Assembly: GCA_934045905.1 (NCBI GenBank)
Contig: OW203764.1
Span: 35,733,328 to 35,797,327, forward strand
From: Leuctra nigra
Taxonomy: Eukaryota > Arthropoda > Insecta > Plecoptera > Leuctridae
Direction: 5' to 3'
DNA: 64,000 bases
The translations under genes and the position numbers were made by a program. Below, piece after piece: positions 1-13,003 of the stretch. Positions within the stretch are counted from its first letter, which is position 1. Each line of letters opens with the position of its first letter. The notes beneath the pieces were generated by a model that had not been told where the DNA came from, made no database searches, and worked only from the letters and a program-made list of their open reading frames with translations.

Positions 1-1566
1 TAACTAAGCATAGGGTGAATCGTAGCATGGACGGGTAAAAAACTTCAATCTTTTAAAAAACAATTCTATTCAGTCTATTCATGGCCGACTTTTCTTGGAT
101 CTTTTCCAGTGGAATACCACTGAATGTGTGACATTTTTATACCAGTTTAGCCCTTTGTAAAGAGCTGGCCTGGAAAAAATCCAACACAGCCACGGATCCG
201 ACAATCGCATTTGTGAACTATTTTAATATTCTTATTTTGATCATTTATTTGGACCGTGAAGATTCCGACAGATCTTACTCAAGATTACCCTTCTAAAGAC
301 TGTTGATGGTTTCTAAATCTCTGCATTCTAATTATCTTGTGAATGTCAAAACTGTAATGGTTCCAGTTTCTGAAGTGAAGAGACTAGAGTTGTACAATTA
401 AGAGGATAAACTGCCAACAAATGAATCCTGGGCCGGAAGAACCATGAAACCAACACTTTTTTCGAAATAGGTTTTTTTGTGGAATCATCATGTGTCTAGG
501 TCTATCCACTGCCACCTTAAAATGTTGATTTTTTAAATGTTGGCATTACTTGAATTGATCATGAATGTTGGCTGCCATGGAAGAACCATGAATGTGATTC
601 AAGATAGGGCGGACGGTGAGGACTGAATTGTGTGATTAAAACTGTTAATTCGTTTAAATAAAAGCAAGAAAACAAAACTGGTGGATGGATAATTAACGAA
701 AGTACCTAGTTGAGGAACTCGGAGGAAAGTATACAAAACGAAAGGGTACTGAAATATTACCCTTTCCAAATAAATTATTTTTTGTAATACATTTTGTATT
801 CAGGTACCCATTTATTGAATGAAACCTACATAATAACATCCATATATCTTCCAAAATAAGTAATTGTGATAATATGGCCTTTAAATAGTTTTCGGCTATT
901 TACTCGGAATAATGAAATTGTTGGTTTCATGGTTTTCCGGCCCAGCATTCAAATATTGATCTTGATTTTACGAAAACAAGGATTCCAGGACCAGAGCGCA
1001 TCTGAACAGCACGCAGAAATGCAAGGAACACTTTTTTATTTACATTTTATTAAATTTTACGAAAGTACTGAACATACGCCACTATGAGGGTGCTGTATTT
1101 ATTGAGCAACCGTCACTGTATGTGCGTTCCAAAAGACGATAATTCATTTTGTTATCAAAAATTAACATCAATGGAAATTCGGTAAAGTAGGTACTAGCTT
1201 CTAGGATACGAGCGAGGGTGTTAAATCCCCAAACACTCAAAAACTTATCGATAATTCTTCGGATAAGTTTTCAAGGCAAAATGTTAGTCCACCATCACAC
1301 AAGTATTGAGATATGCTCAAACTTTCGTCGAATGAAACGCTAGTTCTGAAAATTATGCCAGACATGTTTCGACTTTTGACATTTGCCTAAAAGCCAAAAT
1401 CTCCGAGTTTAACGGATTGTCGTGAAGACATTTTCACGGCCTCTGAGACGTGTTTTGCATGGCCAGCGTAATACGAGCGAAGGAAATTTACGGGAAGAAC
1501 TCCACGAAGCCATTACTCTTCTCCGCGATAAGACTCGGCGTTTAAATCAGTTGTTCTTATGATTTA
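1..1566. other. No recognisable gene
   Basis: AT-rich sequence. Only short open frames occur, the longest lacking an ATG or any domain signature. I see no transposon end, tRNA or tandem repeat. It could be intergenic or intronic. Confidence 0.5.
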
Positions 1567-1745
1567 TGTAACACCTCATGTGAGAGTGTAACATACACGG
1601 TGTTGGCTTGTGACGTAGGAAGTATCTGCACTTGAGTGGCCCCCCAGGTGCCTTACGTCTGACAATAGTCCTATTCCTAGTTGAATTCCGTCGAGGATTA
1701 GACGTGGTTTATTGCTATCCACTACTTGGTGGCAGCGAAGGGTAA
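1567..1745 (+). repeat. Possible degenerate LTR plus primer-binding site
   Basis: The stretch opens with TGTAACACC, a common start for insect Gypsy LTRs, and about 160 bp later meets TGGTGGCAGCG at 1727, which has the TGG start expected of a primer-binding site complementary to a tRNA CCA end. No partner LTR, no CA terminus and no coding remnant follow. This is weak; it could be coincidence. Confidence 0.2.
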
Positions 1746-3272
1746 CTGGAAACTGACATTATTTCTCAAAGAGCATCGTCTGACCGAAAGTTCAGGGGTT
1801 CGAGGGTTTTGGTATAAAGTATTAATACCTGCGAGCTGTATTAGATTAGTGTGACAATGAAATAATGCAAATAAGGGCCAATATATAATGACGGCTAAAT
1901 GCAAATAGCTTCGTGCGCTCCCGAGTTCCTACGCCGTTGTATACGCAAATCACCCGACACGCGAATATTCTATGACAAATTAACAGCACGGTCGCCGCGT
2001 GCAAAAACATTTGCAATTAATACTGTGATATCATGTTCATAAGAATGAACCAAAACGCGAGAGATGTTAAAATCGTCAAATAAAACAATGGCTGGTAATA
2101 ACTCTGCTTTCTCATTTACCGATTTAGAAAGAAGTTCGAGAAAGAAATAAATTACTTTGGAGATGTTCCTCGGTGTCCCAATGGAGCAGCGAGATTTAGA
2201 GTTAATGACTGCTATTCAAATGGAACTGGAGCTAAAAGATTCGTGTAAACTCTTCTTGTCTTATCATCTCTGTGTCATCAAACGTCGAGAAAAGAAAATT
2301 GAAAAATGGAAATTAATAGATATCCTTTGTTTCAGGTCATTAGAAAAGTTTTAGAGAGTAAAACAACCGCTCGAGAGGAATATAAAGATAATTCTTTAGG
2401 AGAGAAAATATAGAAAGGAGTTTGAGAGGAGGAAGTATTCTCTTGATTTCAGAAAGACCTAAAATATTGTATTTAATTAAATTATTTTTTGATTCTTTGA
2501 GAATAAGCTACAATTTAGGATACGCACTTGGTCCATTCCCGAGTTCTAATTACTAGCACAAAGTGAGCGGACGAAGTGAAAAGATGGGAGACACGACGTA
2601 GAAAGAGAGTTGATTCAAGAATTAATTGGACATTCCAGAAGTGCTGTGTGATATTGCTCAGATCCTAACAGAATTCCAGCTATTCTTAAAAGTATGCCAT
2701 CGTTAGAAAGAACATAGTCTTCTAATTTCTTCATTCTCATCTTGAAGCTCTTTCAAACGCAGAGCGATTGCCTTCACATTCATGTATTAGATACATGAAA
2801 GAAATAATGATAGCACAATAAAGCTGAAGCAATATCTCGTACTTACGCAAGCACGCTTTTGTTTTCTCTCTAATGTCAAACTGTCAGCTTGTTATTTTGA
2901 AATATGATTGTTACAGTTGAATATGGGGAGGTGAAAATGTCAGCCTTTGTATTTAAAAGCCGTACACATAAGACATGTTAAACGAACCCATTATTATTAG
3001 AATGTCAAAACGCAGTCATGAGTTTGCACTAACGATTTCCCTCACAAACATTTAAACATCATGCCCTATTAGGTGAATTAGGAGGGGAAATGAGCGACTG
3101 GCGTGTCTATATAGTCAGGGTGTGTCCGCCGTATCTCCACACTCTACGTCGACATGGCGCGCCCTCACCTTTCTGTGACAGATTAGCAATTAAGACAAAG
3201 TATACAAGGGTGTATCCCATACTTATTTGCTTGAAATTACTGTTTTTCAGTAATAAACGTTTCTCCAATGAT
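1746..3272. other. No recognisable gene
   Basis: No long open frame, RNA gene or repeat boundary found. The short frames around 3090-3409 run into the 5' end of the Helentron-like element that starts at 3273. Confidence 0.5.
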
Positions 3273-3784
3273 TGAGTGAGCGAAGCGAGCGTTTTAATTC
3301 GCTCTTTTGGCAGGTCGCACTGTGTCTCCGATCGAGAAAATGTTGAACTAAGGATTGTTGATTGGTTCAGATATAAATAAAATATCTTCTGAATGTTTAA
3401 TTCGATCAATTTGCAAGGTCAAAGGCTAATATTTTATCAAATTTTACAAGTTTCAGCCAAATCCTCCAATTGGTTAAAATTTAAAATATCTTCCGATTAG
3501 TCTAAAATTAAAATGTTCCGTTTAATTAAAATTTGTCATGGTGATCAAGACCAACATTATCTCATATTTACAAATTGTCAGCCCAATCGGTCAAGTATAT
3601 TTACATACGTGTCACCATTTTAAGAGTATTGAAATGTACCGCATTCATTGCACACGGATCTGTTATTAAATTATTCCAGAATAGAAATTAGAAAGCTGAA
3701 ATGAAAATCAGAAATGATATCGTATATGGTTGGTGTGCACGTATCGGTACTTGTATCAAAGCGTTACACTGAGCGTTTTTCTAG
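3273..3784 (+). mobile_element. Helentron-like non-autonomous element, copy 1
   Basis: Begins TGAGTGAGCGAAGCGAGCG directly after a T and ends with a GCGTTACACTGAGCG-type terminus and CTAG, followed by T. The family shares a 5' TGAGCGAGC end, a subterminal inverted copy (GCTCGCTCA) near the 3' end, a short AACGC/GCGTT hairpin and a CTAG end between two Ts. In this copy the subterminal GCTCGCTCA is degraded. It has no coding capacity. The asymmetric subterminal repeat matches Helentron/HINE architecture better than ordinary TIR elements; that assignment is inference. Confidence 0.6.
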
Positions 3785-6700
3785 TAGATACAATTCAAAC
3801 ACATTTTTATTGTATGCAATCACACGAAATTGACTAGAAAATTAGGCCCTGAAACGGTGTTTAATTGCCAATTCTTGTGAAATTGACTGAATGTGACAAT
3901 CGACGTCGATTCATTCGTATGTATGAATAATAAAAAATGTAACGGATATTCATTTCAATGCATCGTGCTAATAAACAATACGATACTCGCTCTGTAGATT
4001 GAAAAGTATTTCATTACTTTTGATTGGTGCGGATGGTATGATATTTGTAAATACGGCAGACGTTGAAATAACGATTACGCATTATGTACCTAATTGCCGC
4101 ATGGATATGATATTATACATTTAAGTTTATGCGACAGCCTATGCGTGAGGGCAAAAGAAAGAGAGGGAATGTTCTGTCATTAAGTTGACGAAGTTTTGAA
4201 GATGAAAGAAATGAACAGCGGAAATCACGTGGGTTCATAGAACGATGAAATCTTTGTTTTTTGACTGATTTACAATGCAGTTTAAACAGCGTAAATTCCA
4301 CTCCAGAGACAATGTTGAAACGTTGTAGTTTTCACTTAAAATATTATTTACAACTGAGTTCATGCGAAAAATTATCTGGTCATAAATCATTGTCAGTTTC
4401 TCAAGCAATTTCTAACATAAAAGTTCAAGAACATGGAACAAGAGAAATACGATTATAAAGAAAGTATTTTGTTAGCAATGTTGAATTATTGTGATTAATA
4501 ATTTAATAGAACATGGCTCTTACAGCAAAATATTAAATTCGTGGTTTGAGACAAGCCGTGAGACAAAGCGAACGTACCGATCGTATTTTTTCTGATTTTG
4601 TGTGTATTTGCCTACAAAGCCAAGGTCACACCGTCCAACCAATCGATCTGAAATTTCACACTCACACTAATGTCATAAGATCAGACACAGTTATACATTT
4701 TGAACAAGAATTTCTATTTGAGCTGCTTCGGAATGACGGGGAAGAATTGAGATGTACAAGACTGCCAAGTGATTTCGTGACGATGACGTCACTTCACCAT
4801 GTCTGGGAGTCCAAGGTCTCTACAAGTGGTTGCTTGTATAGAGTCCTTGGTTGGAGTCATCCAGATGAGAATCATTGCTTTGTTTGCTGTCAAATGTTGG
4901 CGGTCGACATTGACTAAATTCCGTTTAGTGGAATTAAATTGAACGGAAAATGTTAGTTTCATGTTTTAAAATGTGTGTAAGTATTTTCGCAAATAAAATG
5001 AACCAATTGTATTTATCAAAAATGGTACTAATGAACTTAATGGTACTTATGGTTATGAACTGGAATTTTATAAAAACTTTCAGCATCAAAATCAACAACT
5101 TCAATTTATTCTAGAAGAACATAGGTAAACACTATTGCAACATTCAAATAATGATTTATATCATATTTAGTACTATTTTTCTTCTGGAACTTTTGAAGTT
5201 CTGAAATATTGGAATATTATGTTCTACAAACAAAGTAAACTCATAGAAAACCAACGATAATAATTACGAGAAATTAACAAACTTTAAATATCTAGTAAGT
5301 TGCTAACTTGACTCGAATGACACGAATGGCTGACCAAGTGGAAGATTTCCCTGGAAAATGTAGTCAAGTGGAAGATTTTCCTGAAAGAACGAGCTTCATT
5401 AGATTCTGTTTCTAGCACAATCCTGAACTACGTTAAAAATCAATACCATGGACATTTGGACAGCAGTTTCTTGCGGTCAATCTGGGAATTAAAAAGAAGC
5501 GGTACACGTACACGAAAATAAAGAATCTAAACAAACTGGGTCACATAGGGAGTCCCATCAACCGCAGATTACAGTTAGTTCGTACACGGAGCTAAATCGA
5601 AGAAGAACTTGAAAGAACCTCCGTCAATATGACTTAATTTACTCGACAAAATGTTCTTTTCACGCACAAGATCGTCTCTATCGGTACGTTTATGTTAAAA
5701 CACACAAAACGCTTCCATATTTATGAACTTTAGGGAATACATTATACGAAACGACGTAAGGATACTTTTGATTCCCTCTTAGATGTCACCAAATGGAACA
5801 CCATCAATGCATTACATCCAAATCACATTCAGCACTCTTCACCCTTGTCGACGGGAAACCTGAGCGATCTCCTCAGAGGCAAGCGCACCAACAACGCCGT
5901 TTGCAGAGTCGAAAATACCACCCAAAAATATAACACTCTGTTTTTCACGTAAAGGAGTAAGAAAGTCGTCACCTCTCAGACTTCTTTCCTTTGGGATTGT
6001 ACACAGAATATCAACACAGCATTAAGCGTATCGGATGGAAGCACAGAAATAGAGGCGTAGAGGAAGAAAGAGATGACGAGATGCGAAGAGGGATGAGAGA
6101 GAGGGCGAACATTGTGAACTTCCGACAAGTATGCGACGAAAGCTGGGAGCGTATTCACTAATCTGACAGGAAACAGGGGTGGGAAGAGAATGACTCGGGA
6201 ACTTTGTAAAACAACATCGAGAACATTGCTCGGTGCAAAGAGTACGTCGCTTCGTGCAAATGCTCAACACAAAACAAAGGAAAACGCCGCAATCTGTCAC
6301 ATTTGTCAGTGTTTACAAGCATTAAGGTGGTTTTGGCATCAATTGTTCAACGTCTTTGTTTTCTGACATAACCTAGATGTCGTGGCTTCCTTTTACGAGC
6401 CTTTAGAAGAGCGCTGTCAGAATCCTTTACTAAACCAACTAAAACCTAAAACCAATTACTTTTGATTAATCAATAATAATTAAGAATTACCTATGTTATT
6501 TTGAAAATCCTGTTAGACATTCACATTGACTGTGATGTGTCGCGGTTTTCCACAGACCATGAGCGAATGCTGGGATAGTACCCATTTATAACCAACGCAC
6601 TCTATCCTCCTTATCTACTCCTTAATCTTCAACAGCCTCGGTTTACAAGATGGCAACCTGTATGATTCGACATTCATGCAAGTGCAAGGAACATGTGATT

Positions 6701-7961
6701 CATGTAATGAACCAATAAGCAAGTAAAATTGAATCGATCAATCGCGATTTTGCGAAGTAATCATTAAATAATTATTTTTGAAGAAAGTCTTCATTATTAT
6801 TTTCATAATCATTGTCACCATCGCCATAAGTGATTACAATTTACAACCGTTGAAGTTGAATTTATCCGAAAGAAAGTTAATACGCCCAGGCCATTAGTTT
6901 GACAACTTGTTCGAGTCAAGTAATTGAATTCTTCACTTTTTTATGCAAAAAGAAATAAAAAAAAATACTGTGTTCTACCGATATCCATTTATCAAGTAGA
7001 AGAAACAATTATTCCAATAACTTTGAAATAAATAATGGACATGCATGAGCAGGAAATATCTGATATGTTTTTATCCCAATCAGACAAAGAAACAAAGAGA
7101 AAACACTGATGATTCCCAAAAGTGTCAATGGAAACTTTCTCTTAACAACATGGCTTCTTCTCATTAGTTTGTTTCCGCACAAACACATCAACCAGCAGGA
7201 ATATGAATTATTGTGGTTCCATACTCTTGAGAAAAGAGGTCAAACAATCTGCATAATCCAAATAAAGCTCTCATCTCGAACAGCGCCTTTATCTGTGTTT
7301 TCCTACGACCATGTCCGTGAATGTTTTATAAGGGCTATACATTTTAGACGAGGAAACTGGTCGAAAAACTTAATGCAACTTTAAAAATGACTATATTTCC
7401 CTTAGCTGGTATAAAATCTACGTTAGAGTGATTTGGTTTGCAGGTATTGTTGTACGTGTCTGGGATTTGATAGCTACATAACGATTTAACACTCGGAAAG
7501 AGAGGAAGAAGCGTCGGCGTCGAGACGCTTCTAATGGCGTCGTTACGTCTTGGACGCGTTAAAACATTCGAGATGGTCTATAACAAATCCTCTTTCGTGA
7601 TGCAATTAATTAATTACGAAGAGAAAGGTATTTCCGTTGACAGGTGTTGAAATTTGTCACGGTGCAAAGACATCTAGTTGAAACCCTAAAGTGTAGCAGG
7701 ATCTAGACCACTTCGAGACAATTTGTTGAACTTCCCCCTCCCCCTTAAGCCACAACACAACCCCTGCCCACATCGAGTAAAACACAACCAACCTAGAAGA
7801 TAGTTTTATTTTGGAAAAGAGCTTGACAAACACGTCTAGCGTCGCTCGCAACGCAATTCCATTGCTTTTGAACGAATCTAGAACACAGCAAAGCAAGGGA
7901 TGATTGATACAACAATGATACCGGGATGATTGTTTAGAAGCAAAACTAAGTGAGCGACACA

Positions 7962-7964
<3 letters not shown>
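3785..7964. other. No recognisable gene; small hairpins
   Basis: An open frame at 4546-4917 lacks an ATG start and shows no domain; it includes text resembling the degenerate Helentron-like interiors and an imperfect hairpin (arms 4811-4826 and 4833-4850). A perfect 9-bp hairpin, AGAAGCGTC with its complement, lies at 7507-7531 in a GGCGTC-rich patch. Nothing else stands out. Confidence 0.5.

Positions 7965-8003
<39 letters not shown>
7965..8003. repeat. (CT)n microsatellite
   Basis: About 19 uninterrupted CT units, ending in TTCTTT. Confidence 0.95.
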
Positions 8004-8006
<3 letters not shown>

Positions 8007-9445
8007 TTATTAATTTTGTTTGATACTACTAAATAAAATGGAAAAGAAATCATTACTTATTGATGATGAAACTTTTGTAGTTCAGCCCAAAGACAATCCT
8101 CTACATCACTGTCTTCAAAACCTCGAATATGAAAAGTTTTAGAAAACATGAATAAACACGTATTTAAAACAATCAAATTGAAATTATATTGAAAAAATCG
8201 TATTATCATATTCGTCTTGTTGCAGTAAAATATGACAAACATATTCGTTGCTCTCTTGAAAAGGTCATACTAAAATGTATTTGAATACACTGACTTGATT
8301 TAAAAAAATTATTGGTGTCACCCATGATGCAACAATGTACTTGCTAGATAGTTATACCATGGGTGTCACCTCAATTATTTGCCTAAAGAGACTTGTACAA
8401 TTATTTTCAAAGGGGTAGAAAGCCTTCAAGACGTTGTGCAAATATAATGATTCAGTCAACACAATTCAACATTCTGTCTGTGCCATTCACTAGTTTCAAG
8501 CTCAAATCTAACAACAGAATCTAACTCGATGCAAGCCCTTCACAGTCACCGCGTTCAACTTAACATATAAAACCACACTCGACAAAGCAGACAAATAGAC
8601 ATGTTCATTTTGTTTACATGAGCTTGGCCTCTACAGAACAGAGTTAAAAGTCATTAATTATCTTTATCTCCTTGGGAACATTAGCAAAACAACAGATCTC
8701 GTATTTTAGTTCAAAGGGTAACTCACGTTCCATGCATTTTACATTGCTTTATTCAAATCTTATAGTTCATGGCTCATGCTCGTACTTGAATGTCTGCAGG
8801 AGCTTAAGCGTTGTCGGGTATATTTCATACAAAAATAAATAAGTTATAGAAAACTAATCTGACTTCTGATGTTCATGCTACTACAAGGTCTGATTATAAT
8901 ATACTGATTATATAGTGTACAGTAACACCATGGAAATAATTATTAATAAACTTGAACTATGTAAAATGAAATGTTCACATGAAGTAGTTAGTAATTGCAG
9001 TGATTCGTCAAACCTCTGGTTATAAACGTGCGGTTTTCATGCATCTGTAAATTCCCTAATAGCTTACCGAGCTGAAAGTAATTGCAGCAGCCAATTACTG
9101 CTGCTGCAGTTTGTAATCAACTATATCAAATGAAAATTGAATCATGCTCAAAACGCACACCTCACTGAACTATTATTTGCATCATTCTATGATTAATCGA
9201 TTACATAATGTGGTTAATATTTCAAAATTGTGTTTGGAATTTTAATGTCTAATTATTTGAACAGTAGCAAAGAAATAAAATAATGTTGATTTGCAAACAA
9301 ATATTTTACACGTGTGAAATTAGTTAACAAGTTTAATGATTGATGTACAAATATAGTTTTTAATAAAGTTGTTATTGTACCTCGTTGGCAATTGGCCCAA
9401 ATAATATATATTTTACCAGCCGCCTACTGTAAGTTGGAGCATAAA
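8004..9445. other. No recognisable gene
   Basis: AT-rich. It contains a 58-bp imperfect hairpin at 8313-8371 with GGTGTCACC at both edges, and a GCAGCAG/CTGCTGC hairpin near 9084-9107. No gene or complete transposon seen. Confidence 0.5.
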
Positions 9446-9530
9446 CTAGGAAAACGCTAGGTGTAATCTTGTTGATGAGCGAGCACTGGCATGTGCAATA
9501 CAATACCAGGAATCATAATATAAGACAGCT
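9446..9530 (-). mobile_element. Helentron-like 3'-end fragment
   Basis: CTAGGAAAACGCTAGGTG followed by GTTGATGAGCGAGCAC is the reverse complement of the family 3' terminus, preceded by A as in other copies. Similarity fades after about 85 bp, so only the 3' end survives. Confidence 0.5.
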
Positions 9531-11013
9531 GAAAATATAAAGCGACCCACTCAATCATATGTAAAATAAACTAGACGTTATCTCGGCTTTGACAAAACAA
9601 AATGCCACCATCACAAGTGATCATTTCCTTTTTCAATTTTATATAAAAAAAGTTTAAAATTCAATAAATATTTCAGTCTTGACCTAATTCTCCGAAAAAA
9701 TATCATCTTAAAGTAGTACCTTCAATAGTCCACGTAGTTCACAAATTAAATTACAAATCAAAGAAATTAATATTTTACAACTATATTTTGCATTGTTGAT
9801 GAATATCATAAGATTACTTTGTAGAGATACGATATTTTATAAAGAATTTACAATTATTTTAATTAATTTCATGCAGTACGAATTAAGTACTTGATTTGAT
9901 TTTAAGCAGTTTCTAGTAGAAACTGGCTAAATTAGGATATTATTCTTGAATATCTCTTTATTTAATCCCGTACCTCCACATTTTTAAACAGCTAAAATTT
10001 TGAAAAAAAAGTCGGTCCCTAAAATGAAATTAATATTTTTAATTTGTAGTTTATATTACGATTTCTACAGAAGATATAAGTGTAATTTTTAAGCTTCACC
10101 ATGTTATCTTATGGGAAATTTCAAGATTTCCTTTTAAGATATCTCTTAAATTAATCCCGAGACACATGTTTTTCTTTTCGTATTTGCAAATAGTATTGCT
10201 TGAGGCATATTTGAGGAAAATTTGAAGCATTTCTATTTAACAAGGACTTTATTATGGTCATAATCAGCTTTCAAAATGACAATTATGATCAGACAAAGGC
10301 TCGTCGTCACGTAACCGTACGAAGCCAATGACAGACTGACTCTTGGGTAAAATCCAAAATGAACATTAGGCAAGGTTTCATTAATACTTCACTGTTGCAA
10401 ATTTCATTGGCAGCAAATGCAGTTTCTCAATTTTAAAATATAATCATAGATCACTGCTTGAAAATCCTATAGAATTGCTAAAAATCAGCATCGAATTACC
10501 ATGAGAACTACTAGAAACACACATGCAACATAAACATGTATTATTCACGGATATGTTGCGAGGGAAATTAGCTTATCAACAAGGTAGCCAAATAGAAACA
10601 TTTGCATACGCACTTGAAACACACGCAATTCAATCACATTCTTAAGGAGTCTGCAAGTGCGAGCGATTTTGCTGCTTTTTGCAGGCACATATTTGGATAC
10701 GATTGGAGACAAAATGGATCGACGAAATGATTTGAAATTTTAATCATGGAAACACTTAGGGTTATCACTAGGTACATTTTAATTTTTTGCTTCGTAAATT
10801 AGTAATAATTAATATATTTTTGGTGAAAAATTGTGTCTTTTCTTGTCTTAATCGGTGCCGTATCAAATTTAATTTTAAAAATGTGCCAAGTGATACGTTT
10901 GTCTTTTATCTAATCATGATTAAAATTTTAGATCAATTGGTTCACTGGTGTTGTCTCCAATACAACAGGAAATTCCATAGTTTTGAGCAGTTTTGCAGAA
11001 TAATTAGCCTAAT
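9531..11013. other. No recognisable gene
   Basis: Very AT-rich sequence with no ORF above about 76 codons and no repeat boundary until the composite repeat begins at 11014. Confidence 0.5.
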
Positions 11014-11034
11014 CTAGTGGAGCGGTCGCTCCAC
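11014..11034. repeat. Terminal palindrome of composite repeat, copy 1
   Basis: GTGGAGCG-GT-CGCTCCAC is a perfect 8-bp stem palindrome immediately inside the left boundary. It is identical in copy 2, so it is probably functional in mobilisation or is a terminator-like structure. Confidence 0.75.
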
Positions 11035-11298
11035 TCAGCCAAGTCGTACCGTACACTCACAGTCACTGAACATACCGTAAATGCCTATATAAACCGAGGA
11101 GCAGACCAACTACTTTAACTGTAAGCAACAACATAGCATTTTCGGCCTACTGGATCTCAACAATGGAAAATCTCACATTGTTGTGAAATGTCTTAATTTT
11201 GAGCTATGGCCCACCTGACAACATATACATCACGCGACAACAACCAGTCATGCCGTTTACGACCTAGAGGACAGTGAAAATCGCGAATTTCACCGCTT

Positions 11299-11323
11299 TC
11301 TTCTTCTTCTTCTTCTTCTTCTG
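11299..11323. repeat. (TTC)n tract, copy 1
   Basis: Run of TTC/TCT units inside the composite repeat; the equivalent tract in copy 2 is longer. Confidence 0.9.
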
Positions 11324-11450
11324 ATGATGATGATATCAGAAAAGGTCGCCGTCACCGCCACAGCCTAAACGGCTGAACCGATCAACCTGAAATTTTTACC
11401 ACATATGCACTTTTGGCGTCTGATGATACCTTGCCACTTGTGATTTTTTG

Positions 11451-12545
11451 TGCCGCCATTTTTAAACCGGAAGTGACGTCATATCTCAAAAACGTCTGGA
11501 CCGATTAGAACGAAATTAGCGCCATTCGATTTAGATGGTCATCTATATGAAGTATCAATAATAAAATAATTATTTTCCTATTTTCTAAACCGGAAGTGAC
11601 GTCATAAATACGCAATATTTAACTTATTTCAACAAATTATACTTAAAATACATACATAATTAACTTACATTGTAACATAGACAATACAAACAATAAATTC
11701 AAGATTGCAGTGTACTCGGCCGCCATTCCTGAAACCGGAAGTGACGTCATATATCTAAAACGCCTGTACCGATTGCAACTGAACTAGCTCCTGCGTATTC
11801 ATTCTGCAATTTATTTGAAAAATCAATTGTGAAAAATAAATAAACAAATTAACGGTACCGGAAATGGCGGCAGGAACCACTAAATGAAACCGGAAGTGAC
11901 ATCATATATTACAAACGGCATGACCGATTTTACGGAAATATAGGGATTATGAATTCAGATGGTCGTTCATAAAGTATCAACTAGATTGTTTTCCTATTAC
12001 CTGTACCGGAAATGACGTCATAAATATGCTAAATGACGTCATAAATATGATAATTGACACTTAATTCACCACTTTATACTTTTACATAGATATTTAGTAA
12101 ACTAACTTTGTAAATAATTATAAATTCAAGGTTGCAGTGTTCTCGGCCGCCATTTTTAAAACTGGAAGTGACGTCATATATTGAAAACAGCTGTACCGAT
12201 TGCAACCAAATTTTGGAAATGGGTAGGACTAATAATTATGAATTGAAGACGACATTATTTTCGGCCGCCATTGTTAAAACCGGAAGTGACGTCATATATC
12301 GAAAACGGCTGTACCGATTGCAACCAAATTTTGGAAATATGTAGGCCTTATAATTATGGATTAAAGACGACATTATTTTCGGCCGCCATTGTTAAAACCG
12401 GAAGTGACGTCATATATCGAAATCGTCTGTACCGATTGCAACCAAATTGTGCAATTATGTAGGACTTATAATTATGAATTCAAGACGACATTATTTTCGG
12501 CCGCTATTTCAAAACCGGAAGTGACGTCATATATCGAAAACGGCT
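11451..12545 (+). repeat. Array of YY1-like/ETS/CRE motif modules, copy 1
   Basis: Nine sites match CCGGAAGTGACGTCA or differ by one or two bases, at about 11467, 11590, 11735, 11890, 12006, 12162, 12280, 12398 and 12515. The last four are spaced 117-118 bp and form a true tandem repeat. Most are preceded within about 15 bp by GGCCGCCATT. CCGGAAGT is the ETS core, TGACGTCA the full CRE, and GCCGCCATT the reverse complement of the YY1/PHO core. Short frames here translate the repeat and are not genes. Confidence 0.85.
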
Positions 12546-12717
12546 GGATCGATTATAACGAAACTTAAGCTATTCTTCTTGGATAATCATTTTCATCTTA
12601 TACCAAACGCAACTCTTCTTAGTAACCAAATCGGTTGAGGCGTATTTTTTAAAGAAATTAGTCCCTGCTCGGACATGTGCTACAAGCTGTATGAATAAAC
12701 TAACAGAAGAAGTAATA

Positions 12718-12913
12718 TCCCAGAAAAAAGACACTCCGTGTAAAAAAGGCAGCCAAGTCTCTTTACTTTAAAAAAATTCAACACCGAAAAGGAGTGATAT
12801 CAAAAAAGGAGCCAAGTCAATGACATTTCCAAATATTTAATCGTATTTTTGAAATAAAAGAATAAACACCGAGAAATACTTTACAAAAAGACTTGGCGCA
12901 TCGTTTTTTTAAA
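12718..12913 (+). repeat. Internal arm of ~196-bp inverted repeat, copy 1
   Basis: Begins TCCCAGAAAAAAGACACTCC and is matched in reverse complement by 14514-14709 with few differences. The right partner forms the element's terminus. Confidence 0.85.
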
Positions 12914-13003
12914 TACATTTTTCGATTCATAAGCATATGCCATTTATATACAACCGTCATTTAGAATTTTTAGAATAATAGGGAAACATCTTTCAATTAC
13001 ATA

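Noticed and set aside
4546..4917. 123-codon plus-strand open frame
   Set aside because: Starts at TTG, not ATG; no domain; overlaps repeat-like text and an imperfect hairpin.
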